A DNA stretch of 64,000 nt, from NCBI RefSeq assembly GCF_018494035.1, contig NZ_JABBFO010000001.1, positions 476,329-540,328 on the forward strand, given 5' to 3'. The translations under genes and the position numbers were made by a program. Positions 1-8,927 of this stretch are shown here, piece after piece (within the stretch, counting starts at the first letter, position 1; each line of letters starts with the position of its first letter). Below the pieces are notes generated by a model. The model was not told the origin of the DNA. It was given only the letters and a program-made list of their open reading frames with translations, and did no database searches. This DNA is from Rosenbergiella australiborealis. GTDB taxonomy: Bacteria; Pseudomonadota; Gammaproteobacteria; Enterobacterales; Enterobacteriaceae.

Positions 1-399
1 GCGGTCGATACCCCGAATGGATTGGTCGTACCAGTATTTCGCGATGTTAATAAGAAAGGCATTATTGAGCTTTCTCGTGAACTGATGGAAGTCTCTAAAA
101 AAGCGCGTTCTGGTAAATTAACTGCGGCTGATATGCAAGGAGGATGCTTTACCATCTCAAGTTTAGGTGGCTTAGGCACAACCTCCTTTACACCTATCGT
201 TAATGCCCCAGAAGTCGCGATATTAGGGGTTTCAAAATCGTCCATGAAACCCGTGTGGAATGGAAAAGAGTTTGCACCGCGTTTAATGCTGCCACTTTCA
301 CTCTCGTTTGATCATCGAGTGATAGATGGTGCTGACGGTGCTCGCTTTATTTCTTACATTGGCCAAGTGCTTGGCGATATTCGCCGTCTGGTGATGTAA
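1..399 (+). CDS. aceF: Pyruvate dehydrogenase E2 (dihydrolipoamide acetyltransferase), C-terminal part
   Basis: This is the 3' end of the E2 subunit gene; frame 1 is open from the window edge, giving 132 residues. The enzyme moves the acetyl group from lipoamide to CoA in the pyruvate dehydrogenase complex. The visible part is the end of the catalytic domain, with the acetyltransferase motif [13 protein letters not shown] at bases 310-348 (catalytic His and Asp) and the usual C-terminus ending DIRRLVM. The lipoyl and E3-binding domains lie outside the window. lpdA, encoding the E3 partner, follows 223 bases downstream, the standard enterobacterial pdh arrangement. Identification is firm; the entry is partial only because the window starts here. 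Confidence 0.97.
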   Translation, partial: AVDTPNGLVVPVFRDVNKKGIIELSRELMEVSKKARSGKLTAADMQGGCFTISSLGGLGTTSFTPIVNAPEVAILGVSKSSMKPVWNGKEFAPRLMLPLSLSFDHRVIDGADGARFISYIGQVLGDIRRLVM

Positions 400-405
400 T
401 ACTTT

Positions 406-430
406 GAGGTCGGCGTTTGCCGGCCTCAAT
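406..430 (+). terminator. Hairpin after aceF
   Basis: A 9-bp stem (gaggtcggc pairing with gccggcctc, one G-U pair) with a GTTT loop starts 7 bases after the aceF stop. The following bases (aatctta) are only weakly T-rich, so termination is probably partial and lpdA may get some read-through. The rest of the 400-622 spacer holds no gene; a separate lpdA promoter is expected from E. coli, but I could not place its boxes convincingly. Confidence 0.5.
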
Positions 431-622
431 CTTATTAGGGAAGAGTGCAATGCCTCGATTGGAATATTCATCTGCGATTCCCTAAAGTATTTAACCTTTA
501 CGCAATCTGGTTTGCACAATTTTAACGATTATGTAAACTCTTGCATTACACAGGTTCCGGGACAGTATGGGCATGAACGGTAATTGCACTATCACGCCCG
601 GAGAATCGAATAAGAGGTCATG

Positions 623-2047
623 ATGAGTACAGAGATTAAAGCCCAAGTTGTAGTACTTGGAGCCGGTCCTGCAGGTTATTCTGCAGCATTTCGCTGCGCC
701 GATTTAGGCTTAGAAACCGTTTTGGTTGAGCGTTACAGCACTCTTGGTGGAGTCTGTTTGAATGTCGGGTGTATTCCATCTAAAGCGTTATTACATGTCG
801 CGAAAGTGATTGAAGAAGCGAAAGCCTTAGAAGCTCACGGAATTGTCTTTGGTAAACCTGAAACCGATATCGATAAAGTACGTTCTTGGAAAGACAAAGT
901 TATTGGTCAACTTACCGGCGGCCTCGCGGGTATGGCAAAAGGCCGTAAAGTCACAGTAGTTAATGGAGTGGGCAAATTCACTGGGGCGAACACCTTGTCT
1001 GTAGAGGGTGAAAGCGGTACGACCACTATCAACTTTGACAACGCTATTATCGCGGCGGGTTCACGTCCTATCACGCTGCCGTTTATTCCGCATGATGACC
1101 CACGCGTATGGAACTCAACTGATGCGCTTGCGCTGACGACTGTCCCTGAGCGTTTACTGGTGATGGGCGGAGGCATTATCGGCCTAGAGATGGCTACTGT
1201 CTATCACGCATTGGGATCATCGATCGATGTGGTAGAGATGTTTGATCAGGTTATTCCTGCCGCAGATAAAGACGTTGTTAAAGTCTTTACTAAGCGTATT
1301 AGTAAGCAATTTAACCTCATGCTTGAAACGAAAGTGACTGCTGTCGAAGCTAAAGAAGACGGTATTTACGTCACAATGGAAGGTAAAAAAGCGCCTTCCG
1401 AGCCACAGCGTTATGATGCAGTACTTGTTGCGATTGGTCGTGTACCGAACGGTAAAGGCCTTGATGCTGAGAAAGCGGGAGTTAATGTCGATGAGCGTGG
1501 CTTTATTCGTGTCGATAAGCAACTGCGTACTAACGTACCGCATATCTATGCTATCGGTGACATTGTAGGGCAACCGATGTTGGCCCACAAAGGTGTCCAC
1601 GAAGGTCATGTTGCCGCGGAAGTGATCGCCGGTAAGAAACACTACTTTGATCCGAAGGTTATTCCATCGATCGCTTACACTGAGCCAGAAGTTGCTTGGG
1701 TCGGTCTGACTGAGAAAGAAGCTAAAGAGCAGGGGATTAGCTACGAAACGGCTACATTCCCGTGGGCAGCGTCAGGCCGTGCCATTGCTTCCGACTGTGC
1801 TGATGGCATGACAAAGTTAATTTTCGATAAAGAAACACATCGTGTTATTGGTGGAGCGATTGTCGGAACTAATGGTGGAGAATTATTGGGCGAAATTGGC
1901 TTAGCAATCGAAATGGGTTGCGATGCGGAAGATATCGCATTAACCATTCACGCTCACCCAACCTTGCACGAGTCTATTGGGTTAGCCGCTGAAGTGTTTG
2001 AAGGTAGTATTACCGACCTGCCAAATCCTAAAGCGAAAAAGAGATAA
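623..2047 (+). CDS. lpdA: Dihydrolipoamide dehydrogenase (E3)
   Basis: FAD-dependent E3 reoxidises dihydrolipoamide and reduces NAD+; it is shared by the pyruvate and 2-oxoglutarate dehydrogenase complexes and the glycine cleavage system. The 474-residue product matches E. coli Lpd in length and nearly throughout in sequence. An FAD-binding GAGPAG motif lies at residues 13-18, the redox pair Cys45/Cys50 sits in GGVCLNVGC, the NAD-binding GGGIIGLE is near residue 182, and the catalytic HAHPTLHE is near residue 444. Two ATGs are in tandem at 620 and 623; the second is preferred because it is better spaced from AGAGGT at 613-618 and gives the E. coli N-terminus MSTEIK. Confidence 0.97.
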   Translation: MSTEIKAQVVVLGAGPAGYSAAFRCADLGLETVLVERYSTLGGVCLNVGCIPSKALLHVAKVIEEAKALEAHGIVFGKPETDIDKVRSWKDKVIGQLTGGLAGMAKGRKVTVVNGVGKFTGANTLSVEGESGTTTINFDNAIIAAGSRPITLPFIPHDDPRVWNSTDALALTTVPERLLVMGGGIIGLEMATVYHALGSSIDVVEMFDQVIPAADKDVVKVFTKRISKQFNLMLETKVTAVEAKEDGIYVTMEGKKAPSEPQRYDAVLVAIGRVPNGKGLDAEKAGVNVDERGFIRVDKQLRTNVPHIYAIGDIVGQPMLAHKGVHEGHVAAEVIAGKKHYFDPKVIPSIAYTEPEVAWVGLTEKEAKEQGISYETATFPWAASGRAIASDCADGMTKLIFDKETHRVIGGAIVGTNGGELLGEIGLAIEMGCDAEDIALTIHAHPTLHESIGLAAEVFEGSITDLPNPKAKKR

Positions 2048-2070
2048 TTCTTGCTTGTTTTGTTACTAAG

Positions 2071-2106
2071 AGCCGCAATGATTCTATTGCGGCTTTTTTA
2101 TTTTTA
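2071..2106 (+). terminator. Rho-independent terminator after lpdA
   Basis: A perfect 9-bp stem (agccgcaat / attgcggct) with a 6-base loop is followed by a T-rich tract, starting 24 bases after the lpdA stop. It closes the aceF-lpdA transcription unit. Confidence 0.9.
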
Positions 2107-2390
2107 CAATTCGCGAAATGTTAAGCATTTTTAAAGAAAAAAGCTCGACAGCTTTAGAAATTAGGCGTTTAGTAAATGATAAATTTTTAAATGAGAAGCC
2201 AGTGTGTTTAGCGTTTGTGTGGATTTTCTTTAAGTGGCTATATAACCAGTTAAGGTAAAGAGACCTCTATTCATTGGATTATTTTATGCTGGGTACAGCA
2301 TGATTCTCTAATACCTCATAAAAAATGATGACTTTTATAATGATTATGCTTTCAATGAGGTAGTAATTATGTTGTGTTTTTGTAAACGGA
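2107..2390. other. Non-coding spacer upstream of acnB
   Basis: No credible gene lies between the lpdA terminator and the acnB promoter. The stretch is AT-rich. A short hairpin (atgctg-ggta-cagcat) lies at 2286-2301, and an 8-bp inverted repeat has arms TACCTCAT at 2312-2319 and ATGAGGTA at 2355-2362. A weak second promoter could be TTGTGT (2215-2220) with TATATA (2239-2244). acnB is under multi-regulator control in E. coli, so this room probably serves regulation; no specific factor site is claimed. Confidence 0.4.
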
Positions 2391-2419
2391 TTAACAAAGG
2401 TTAAAAATACTGCTATTCT
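2391..2419 (+). promoter_or_regulatory. Probable sigma-70 promoter of acnB
   Basis: TTAACA at 2391-2396 is separated by 17 bases from TATTCT at 2414-2419, with an extended -10 TG at 2411-2412. The predicted start point near 2426 leaves a leader of about 90 bases before the acnB GTG. Assigned from consensus match only. Confidence 0.55.
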
Positions 2420-2517
2420 CAATAGGCTAAACTACCCATCAAAAATCCATAAAATGATGATAATTTATCGGTAGAAGATGGTCGTAAAGCTATAACAATG
2501 TGAGCGAGGAGAACGTC

Positions 2518-5115
2518 GTGCTAGAAGAATACCGTAAGCACGTTGCTGAACGTGCTACCCAAGGGATCGTGCCTAAACCTTTAGATGCTACCCAAATGGC
2601 TGCCCTAGTGGAACTACTTAAAAATCCACCGCAGGGTGAAGAAGAGTTTCTGATCGACTTATTAGTAAATCGAGTTCCACCTGGCGTTGATGAAGCCGCT
2701 TACGTAAAAGCCGGTTTTTTAGCCGCGATTACGAAAGGTGAAACAACATCTCCATTAGTTTCTCGTGAGAAAGCCACTGAACTGTTAGGAACGATGCAAG
2801 GTGGGTACAATATCCATCCCTTGATCGAGCTATTAGAAGATGATTCTCTCGCCCCTTTAGCGGCAAAAGCCCTATCCCATACTCTTTTAATGTTCGATAA
2901 TTTCTATGACGTTGAGGAAAAAGCGAAAGCGGGCAATCCCCATGCACAGCAAATTCTCAAGTCGTGGGCCGAGGCTGAGTGGTTTAACGCTCGCCCTGAA
3001 TTAGCTGAAAAAATCACTGTTATAGTATTTAAAGTAACAGGCGAAACGAACACTGATGATTTATCCCCTGCACCAGACGCATGGTCTCGTCCTGATATTC
3101 CATTACATGCTTTAGCCATGTTAAAAAATGAACGCGAAGGCATTGTTCCAGACGAGCCTGGGAACGTCGGCCCGATCAAGCAAATTGAACAACTAGCGAC
3201 TCAAGGTTACCCATTGGCTTATGTGGGGGATGTTGTTGGTACAGGATCGTCGCGTAAATCCGCCACTAACTCTGTATTATGGTTTATGGGTGACGATATC
3301 CCATATGTTCCAAATAAAAAGGGCGGCGGCGTTGTTCTAGGAAGTAAAATTGCGCCAATATTTTTCAATACGATGGAAGACGCCGGGGCATTACCGATTG
3401 AAGTTGATGTCAGCGATCTTAATATGGGAGATATCATCGATATCTACCCTTATAAGGGTGAAATTCGCCGGCATGACAGCGATGAAGTCCTTGTTCGCTT
3501 TGAATTAAAGACCGAAGTGTTGTTGGACGAAGTTCGCGCGGGTGGCCGTATTCCGTTAATTATTGGTCGTGGATTGACGACAAAAGCTCGCGAATCGTTA
3601 GCATTACCGGCGAGTGATGCTTTCCGAATTGCTAAGCCTGTGGAAAAAAGTACCCGCGGTTACTCTTTAGCGCAGAAAATGGTTGGAAGAGCGTGTGGGG
3701 TAGAAGGGATCCGTCCTGGTGAATATTGTGAACCTAAAATGACTTCTGTGGGTTCACAAGATACGACAGGTCCAATGACGCGCGATGAATTAAAAGATCT
3801 TGCTTGTCTAGGATTTTCAGCAGATTTAGTCATGCAATCGTTTTGCCATACAGCGGCTTATCCTAAACCCGTCGATGTTCAAACCCATCATACATTACCG
3901 GATTTTATTATGAACCGCGGTGGCGTTTCGCTCCGTCCGGGAGATGGTATTATTCATAGCTGGTTAAACCGTATGTTACTCCCTGACACGGTAGGAACAG
4001 GGGGAGATTCCCATACACGTTTCCCAATTGGTATCTCGTTCCCAGCCGGTTCAGGACTCGTTGCCTTTGCCGCTGCCACGGGCGTTATGCCATTAGATAT
4101 GCCAGAATCGGTATTAGTTCGCTTTAAAGGTGAACGTCAACCGGGTATTACCTTGCGTGATCTCGTTCATGCAATTCCTCTTTATGCAATTAAACAAGGT
4201 TTATTAACCGTAGAGAAAAAGGGTAAAAAGAACGTCTTTTCGGGGCGTATTTTGGAGATTGAAGGCCTTCCTGACCTTAAAGTTGAACAAGCGTTTGAGC
4301 TTTCTGATGCTTCAGCAGAACGCTCGGCAGCAGGATGTACTATTAAGTTAGATCAAGCTCCTATTATTGAATACCTTAACTCGAATATCGTTCTATTGAA
4401 GTGGATGATCGCGGAAGGCTATGGCGATCGTCGGACGATCGAACGTCGCATTCAAGGTATGGAAAAGTGGCTCGCTGATCCACAGTTGCTTGAGGGTGAT
4501 GCCGATGCTGAGTACGCTGCAGTAATCGAGATTGACCTTTCCGAAATTAAAGAGCCTATCCTCTGTGCGCCAAATGATCCTGATGATGCGCGTACTCTCT
4601 CTGATGTACAGGGCGAGAAAATCGATGAAGTTTTCATCGGCTCGTGCATGACTAATATCGGCCATTTCCGTGCGGCAGGTAAACTACTTGATAAATACAA
4701 GGGGCAACTGCCAACACGCTTATGGGTTGCGCCACCGACGAAAATGGATGCTGCTCAACTGACCGAAGAAGGCTATTACAGCATCTTTGGTAAGAGCGGA
4801 GCGCGTGTTGAAATACCGGGTTGTTCACTGTGTATGGGTAACCAAGCGCGTGTTGCTGAGGGAGCTACGGTGGTATCGACATCAACGCGTAACTTCCCGA
4901 ATCGTCTTGGCCAAGGGGCTAATGTGTTCTTGGCCTCTGCTGAGCTGGCAGCTGTTTCCGCACTATTAGGAAAATTACCAACAGCTGATGAGTATCAGGC
5001 TTATATGAACGAAGTGGATAAGAGCGCTGAAGATACCTATCGTTATCTGAATTTTGATCAGCTTAATCAATATACCTCAAAAGCGGATGAAGTTATTTTC
5101 CAAACAGCGGTGTAA
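2518..5115 (+). CDS. acnB: Bifunctional aconitate hydratase 2 / 2-methylisocitrate dehydratase
   Basis: The main growth-phase aconitase of the TCA cycle, converting citrate to isocitrate through a [4Fe-4S] cluster; the family also hydrates methylaconitate and the apo form can bind mRNA. The product is 865 residues, the same as E. coli AcnB. Cluster ligands are Cys710 (in GSCMTN) and Cys769/Cys772 (in PGCSLCMG). An N-terminal helical domain and a swivel domain come before the core, the AcnB arrangement. The start is a GTG at 2518, 6 bases after AGGAG (2507-2511). An upstream in-frame GTG at 2500 would add six residues but lacks a ribosome site, and 2518 lines up with the E. coli start. Confidence 0.96.
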   Translation: MLEEYRKHVAERATQGIVPKPLDATQMAALVELLKNPPQGEEEFLIDLLVNRVPPGVDEAAYVKAGFLAAITKGETTSPLVSREKATELLGTMQGGYNIHPLIELLEDDSLAPLAAKALSHTLLMFDNFYDVEEKAKAGNPHAQQILKSWAEAEWFNARPELAEKITVIVFKVTGETNTDDLSPAPDAWSRPDIPLHALAMLKNEREGIVPDEPGNVGPIKQIEQLATQGYPLAYVGDVVGTGSSRKSATNSVLWFMGDDIPYVPNKKGGGVVLGSKIAPIFFNTMEDAGALPIEVDVSDLNMGDIIDIYPYKGEIRRHDSDEVLVRFELKTEVLLDEVRAGGRIPLIIGRGLTTKARESLALPASDAFRIAKPVEKSTRGYSLAQKMVGRACGVEGIRPGEYCEPKMTSVGSQDTTGPMTRDELKDLACLGFSADLVMQSFCHTAAYPKPVDVQTHHTLPDFIMNRGGVSLRPGDGIIHSWLNRMLLPDTVGTGGDSHTRFPIGISFPAGSGLVAFAAATGVMPLDMPESVLVRFKGERQPGITLRDLVHAIPLYAIKQGLLTVEKKGKKNVFSGRILEIEGLPDLKVEQAFELSDASAERSAAGCTIKLDQAPIIEYLNSNIVLLKWMIAEGYGDRRTIERRIQGMEKWLADPQLLEGDADAEYAAVIEIDLSEIKEPILCAPNDPDDARTLSDVQGEKIDEVFIGSCMTNIGHFRAAGKLLDKYKGQLPTRLWVAPPTKMDAAQLTEEGYYSIFGKSGARVEIPGCSLCMGNQARVAEGATVVSTSTRNFPNRLGQGANVFLASAELAAVSALLGKLPTADEYQAYMNEVDKSAEDTYRYLNFDQLNQYTSKADEVIFQTAV

Positions 5116-5146
5116 TCGTCGCTAGCTTGTGAAATAATATTTGTAG

Positions 5147-5171
5147 AGGGGAGCCACTGGCTCCCCTTTTT
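5147..5171 (+). terminator. Rho-independent terminator after acnB
   Basis: A 9-bp stem (aggggagcc / ggctcccct) with a 3-base loop and a T5 tract lies 31 bases past the acnB stop. In E. coli the acnB 3' end is also a reported target of apo-AcnB binding; whether this hairpin plays that part here is unknown. Confidence 0.9.
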
Positions 5172-5237
5172 ATATTTAGCCACTGCATAATATGGCCACT
5201 ACACCATAAAATACGTCTACGTCCAAAAGGGGATAGT

Positions 5238-5597
5238 GTGGATTACCAGTTTGTAAAGGATATTGATGGAACTATTCGTGTCCAAGTTTCGATGGATCAC
5301 GAGGTCATCGGTCAATGGTTCAATGAAGAAGTTAAAGCAACGCCTACCTTGTTAGACGAGGTTATACTCGCTGCTGAGTCAATAAAAGGGACCGAGAATC
5401 AATGGCAGCATATTGGGCGCGAATATACGATAGCCCTTCATGACGATGAAGTCATGATTCAAGCTAATTTGCTCGCAATCAGCATCGATGAGCTGGATGA
5501 AGGAATGAGTTACTACGATCAAGAATCCCTCGCATTTTGTGGATTTGAGGATTTCTTTGCCTTAGTTTCTGCCTACCGCCAATTTATAGGTCAGTAA
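5238..5597 (+). CDS. yacL: UPF0231 family protein YacL
   Basis: A 119-residue acidic, probably cytosolic protein of the UPF0231 family, whose molecular role is not established. It matches E. coli YacL (120 residues) throughout, including HEVxGxWFNEEV near residue 20, the central EEGMxYYDxESL-like stretch (here DEGMSYYDQESL) and a C-terminal FxxxVxAYRxF-like helix. The start is GTG at 5238 with AAAAGGGG just upstream. It stands alone between acnB and convergent yacC. In E. coli speE-speD lie between yacL and yacC; they are missing here. Confidence 0.93.
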   Translation: MDYQFVKDIDGTIRVQVSMDHEVIGQWFNEEVKATPTLLDEVILAAESIKGTENQWQHIGREYTIALHDDEVMIQANLLAISIDELDEGMSYYDQESLAFCGFEDFFALVSAYRQFIGQ

Positions 5598-5606
5598 TAT
5601 TGCTGA

Positions 5607-5951
5607 TCAACCATAGGCTAACAAGCCTAATGTTTTTTCTGCGAGAAGACGGCACTTATCTTCATTCTTAATATGGATACCACGTAAGTCTTCATAACTG
5701 CTTTCACCACGTTGTTGCATATTAAAACTATTGTAGTTACTTAAATTCCAGCCATTATGTTGTGCAAAATAGATAAGCGCATTACGTATTTGCGGATCGG
5801 GAAGATCATGATAGCCACAGTCATTTTTTAAATAGATGAAAACCGCGGTTAAATCCGCCATATCATCGGCTTGTGAATCATCTAAAGCGTAGCAATAACT
5901 GGATAACAAAAAAAATAGAGGAAAAAATAGAATCTTAGCTAAGATTTTCAT
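5607..5951 (-). CDS. yacC: Secreted YacC family protein (PulS/OutS-like)
   Basis: A 114-residue protein with an N-terminal signal peptide (MKILAKILFFPLFFLLSSYCYA, cleavage expected after CYA), so probably periplasmic. The mature part carries the YacC pattern DMADLTAVFxxLKNDCGY, IRxALxxFAQxNxW and a second Cys near the C-terminus (DKCRLL), suggesting one disulfide. It resembles PulS/OutS pilotin-like proteins but no secretin genes are nearby, and its job is unknown. The start at 5951 matches the E. coli length (115). An ATG at 5963 would add four residues and is a reasonable alternative, with GGAG upstream but at long spacing. Divergent from cueO. Confidence 0.88.
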   Translation of the reverse strand: MKILAKILFFPLFFLLSSYCYALDDSQADDMADLTAVFIYLKNDCGYHDLPDPQIRNALIYFAQHNGWNLSNYNSFNMQQRGESSYEDLRGIHIKNEDKCRLLAEKTLGLLAYG

Positions 5952-6030
5952 GGGAATTCTCATCACTACAAATATCTCCAAACGTTAGCACAAAATAGGG
6001 AAGAATGACGAGATGTTTACGTTGGGAGAC

Positions 6031-6061
6031 TTGACCTTCCCTTAAGGGAATAGCGTAACGT
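6031..6061 (+). promoter_or_regulatory. CueR-type copper-responsive promoter of cueO
   Basis: A -35 box TTGACC (6031-6036) is followed by the perfect 14-bp palindrome TTCCCTTAAGGGAA (6037-6050) and, 19 bases after the -35, a -10-like TAACGT (6056-6061). The over-long spacer with a palindrome inside is the hallmark of MerR-family activators, and the ACCTTCCC half closely resembles known CueR sites at copA and cueO of E. coli. Copper induction of cueO is inferred; no cueR gene is in the window. Confidence 0.75.
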
Positions 6062-6091
6062 TTAATGACTGGATATTTTGAGGGGATACGC

Positions 6092-7696
6092 ATGCAACGT
6101 CGAGACTTTTTAAAACTTAGCTCGTTATTGATCGGCGCCGGTGCTCTGCCAGCTTGGAGTCGAGAGGCAATGGCATCACAACGCCCGCTACTGACTACAC
6201 CTATTTTGCTTGAACCCGATTTGCATCAACGTATTGATATCACGGCGATGGCAGGGAAAAGTCTCTGGAATAATAAAACTGTTTCGACGTGGGGCTACAA
6301 TGGTGCTTATTTAGGGCCGACGATAAAACTGCGCCGTCACCAGCCGGTTTCCTTACGTGTTTATAATCAACTCCCTGTGGAGACTACTGTTCACTGGCAC
6401 GGATTAGTGGTTGGGGGGGAGGTAGATGGTGGCCCACAAGAGGTCATCAAACCCGGAACGTATCGTGAGGTCGCTTTTACGCCTGATCAGCCAGCCGCGA
6501 CCTGCTGGTATCACCCACATCCTCATATGACATCTGGTTTTCAAGTCGCTAAGGGGTTAGCTGGACTTCTAGTTATAGAAGATGAGCCGATTAAGACGCT
6601 CCGCATCCCATCACAATGGGGGGTTGATGATATCCCTTTAGTTTTTCAAGATAAAAAATTGACGGCTGAAGGTACGGATATTGATTATCAACTGGATATT
6701 ATGCATGCGTCGGTAGGATGGTTTGGCGACATGATGTTAACCAATGGCAGCCAGTACCCTCAAATTGGTTTACCTAGTGGTTGGGTACGTTTACGGCTAT
6801 TAAATGGCTGTAATGCTCGCTCTATGAATTTAGCACTGAGTCACGGAAAACCGATGTATGTCATCGCCAGTGATGGGGGATTATTAGCTGAACCCGTCAA
6901 GGTTGAGCAGTTACCGATATTACCCGGTGAGCGTTTTGAAGTGATGATTGAGCTTACGGATACGACCCCTTTTGATCTTGTTACCTTGCCTGTCACCCAA
7001 ATAGGCATGACGCTCCCTCCTTTCGACCAGCCTTTGCCGGTGTTAAAAATTTTACCGCTGCGCATTGAGGGTAGCGCAGAACTCCCTGATAAATTGGTAA
7101 CACTTCCCTCTGTACCTAGCACGGATGGCTTGATACGACGTCGTGTTCGCTTGTCGATGGACGCACAACTTGATGCAATGGGAATGCAGCAGCTAATGCA
7201 GCGTTATGGGCAAAAAGCAATGGCGGGCATGCCGATGCATTCGATGTCTTCGATGCCGGATAAAATGAGTGACTCAATGCAGAATAGCCATGCTTCGATG
7301 CCAGGCATGGCTAGCGGCCAGATGGCCGATCATAACTACGATTTTCATCAAGGTAATAAAATTAATGGTAAGGCCTACCAGAACAATGATATTTCTTGGC
7401 AAAGTTCACAAGGGCAGCACGAAATTTGGGAAATAAGTGGTGAAGGAGACATGATGCTACATCCTTTCCACATTCATGGTACGCAATACCGTATTCTTAG
7501 CGAAAATGATCAGCCTGTTCCAGCTCATCGTCAAGGATGGAAAGATACTGTCCGTGTTGAAGGTGGCGTAAGCCAAGTCATGGTATTGTTCCCGCATACT
7601 GCAGATCGTCAATCTCCTTATATGGCGCATTGCCATTTATTGGAGCATGAAGATACAGGAATGATGATGAGTTTCACTGTAGGCAAGAATGTATAG
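6092..7696 (+). CDS. cueO: Multicopper oxidase CueO
   Basis: A periplasmic cuprous oxidase that detoxifies Cu(I). The 534-residue product begins with a Tat signal peptide (RRDFLK at residues 3-8, cleavage likely after REAMA). All copper ligands are visible: HWH at 101-103, HPH at 141-143, HPFHIH at 457-462 and the HCHLLEH block at 513-519 with the type 1 axial Met at 524. A Met/His-rich segment near residues 376-415 (GMPMHSMSSMPDKM and on) corresponds to the CueO substrate-copper region. The start at 6092 follows GAGGGG by 6 bases; the upstream in-frame ATG at 6065 would precede the Tat motif and is rejected. Preceded by a CueR-type promoter. Confidence 0.95.
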   Translation: MQRRDFLKLSSLLIGAGALPAWSREAMASQRPLLTTPILLEPDLHQRIDITAMAGKSLWNNKTVSTWGYNGAYLGPTIKLRRHQPVSLRVYNQLPVETTVHWHGLVVGGEVDGGPQEVIKPGTYREVAFTPDQPAATCWYHPHPHMTSGFQVAKGLAGLLVIEDEPIKTLRIPSQWGVDDIPLVFQDKKLTAEGTDIDYQLDIMHASVGWFGDMMLTNGSQYPQIGLPSGWVRLRLLNGCNARSMNLALSHGKPMYVIASDGGLLAEPVKVEQLPILPGERFEVMIELTDTTPFDLVTLPVTQIGMTLPPFDQPLPVLKILPLRIEGSAELPDKLVTLPSVPSTDGLIRRRVRLSMDAQLDAMGMQQLMQRYGQKAMAGMPMHSMSSMPDKMSDSMQNSHASMPGMASGQMADHNYDFHQGNKINGKAYQNNDISWQSSQGQHEIWEISGEGDMMLHPFHIHGTQYRILSENDQPVPAHRQGWKDTVRVEGGVSQVMVLFPHTADRQSPYMAHCHLLEHEDTGMMMSFTVGKNV

Positions 7697-7704
7697 TTAA
7701 GGGA

Positions 7705-7741
7705 ATAACAGGGTTTTTATCTCAAATAAAATCCCTGTTAT
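7705..7741 (+). terminator. Long hairpin after cueO
   Basis: A near-perfect 16-bp inverted repeat (ataacaggg... / ...ccctgttat) around a 5-base loop starts 9 bases after the cueO stop. No strong T-tract follows, so it may be a terminator or a 3' end stabilising structure. Confidence 0.6.
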
Positions 7742-7852
7742 ACTCCACCCTTTAATTTTTAGCGTTAAATTCTCAGGAAAATGTGTATTCCTATAAAGCC
7801 TTTACCGCTAAGCGTACAATAAAAACTGAGTGTGCTCAGTGAGACAGAAATT

Positions 7853-8383
7853 ATGAAACATACCGTTGAAGTGATGATTTCCGAACAGGAAATAAAGAGC
7901 CGTATTACAGCATTAGGGCAACAAATTACCGATGCTTATCAAGATCGTGGCAAAGATATGGTATTAGTCGGCTTACTACGCGGTTCATTTATGTTTATGG
8001 CCGATCTCTGCCGGGCGATAAATGTCTCCCATGAAGTCGATTTTATTACTGCCTCAAGTTACGGTAATGGCATGTCATCGACTCGTGATGTGAAAATTCT
8101 CAAAGATCTCGATGAAGATATTCGTGGCAAGGATGTTCTAATTGTCGAAGATATTATCGATTCAGGAAATACACTGAGTAAAGTCCGCGAAATTTTACAA
8201 CTACGTGATCCAGCTTCGCTGGCTATCTGTACTTTGCTGGATAAACCTGAGCGTAGAGAAGTGGAAGTTAAAGTGGAATATGTTGGCTTTTCTATCCCTG
8301 ATGAGTTTGTCGTTGGATATGGTATTGACTATGCTCAGCGCTATCGTCACCTTCCTTACATTGGACGGGTTGTACCAGAATAA
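7853..8383 (+). CDS. hpt: Hypoxanthine phosphoribosyltransferase
   Basis: A purine-salvage enzyme that makes IMP (and less well GMP) from hypoxanthine and PRPP in the cytosol. The 176-residue product carries the PRPP-binding motif [14 protein letters not shown] near residues 100-113 and the C-terminal [17 protein letters not shown] typical of the family. The start ATG at 7853 gives MKHTVEVMI, the experimentally supported E. coli type N-terminus; a GTG at 7832 would add seven residues and has no better ribosome site. It is isolated: gcd (before) and can (after) of E. coli are both absent. Confidence 0.95.
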   Translation: MKHTVEVMISEQEIKSRITALGQQITDAYQDRGKDMVLVGLLRGSFMFMADLCRAINVSHEVDFITASSYGNGMSSTRDVKILKDLDEDIRGKDVLIVEDIIDSGNTLSKVREILQLRDPASLAICTLLDKPERREVEVKVEYVGFSIPDEFVVGYGIDYAQRYRHLPYIGRVVPE

Positions 8384-8405
8384 AAGTGCGAACCGCACAA
8401 AGTTT

Positions 8406-8430
8406 CAGGCCAGCATTGCTGGCCTGTTCT
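8406..8430 (+). terminator. Terminator hairpin after hpt
   Basis: A perfect 9-bp stem (caggccagc / gctggcctg) with an ATT loop is followed by TTCTAT, 22 bases past the hpt stop. Confidence 0.75.
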
Positions 8431-8927
8431 ATAATTGAGGTCGAATAAATATGCTCTGTATGTGTAAGACTCTGATGTAGTAGGGAATACACTATATTTA
8501 TTGTGGGGTATTGTGATCTTGACGACCGTACGCTGATAGTTTTTAAGTCGAGCGGTAGAAGTCTTTCCTACACAGCGTTGTTATGTCGCATTTGCACTGC
8601 ATACTTCGTTTATTATTGCGAGAAAGCCTAGGATGACTGATTTATCGTTCACCGCCCCCTCTCTGTCCGTATCGGAATATCAATCAATATGATTATGCTT
8701 TTATGCGGTATTGGGGGAATAACCTAACGGGTTGCTCCAGTCATTAGCGGGTGATGAGGTATAGGACGGCAATAACGATAGTGTGAGCAGTGCTATTTGT
8801 CGTCATTCATCATGGCTCTAAGTATTTTCAACCTTAACAAGTCAGGCTTATGCCGACCAAATTCCCCTTTGTGCAAGACAGGGGGATAGCGCGAACACCC
8901 ATTATTCATAATAGGCATGGAGTTGAT
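8431..8927. other. Gene-free spacer between hpt and yadG
   Basis: About 500 bases with no convincing open frame on either strand. E. coli has the carbonic anhydrase gene can here; I could not see its zinc-binding motifs in any frame, so no remnant is claimed. Composition resembles the neighbours. A near-palindrome CCATTATTCATAATAGG lies just before the yadG ribosome site (about 8899-8914) and could be an operator, but nothing supports a named factor. Confidence 0.4.

Noticed and set aside
1217-1642. A 141-codon open frame on the minus strand within lpdA
   Set aside because: It lies wholly inside a strongly conserved plus-strand gene, has no ribosome site and reads as a shadow of lpdA codon usage.
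8592-8616. TTGCAC and TATTAT in the hpt-yadG spacer as a promoter
   Set aside because: The spacer between the boxes is only 13 bases, too short for sigma-70.
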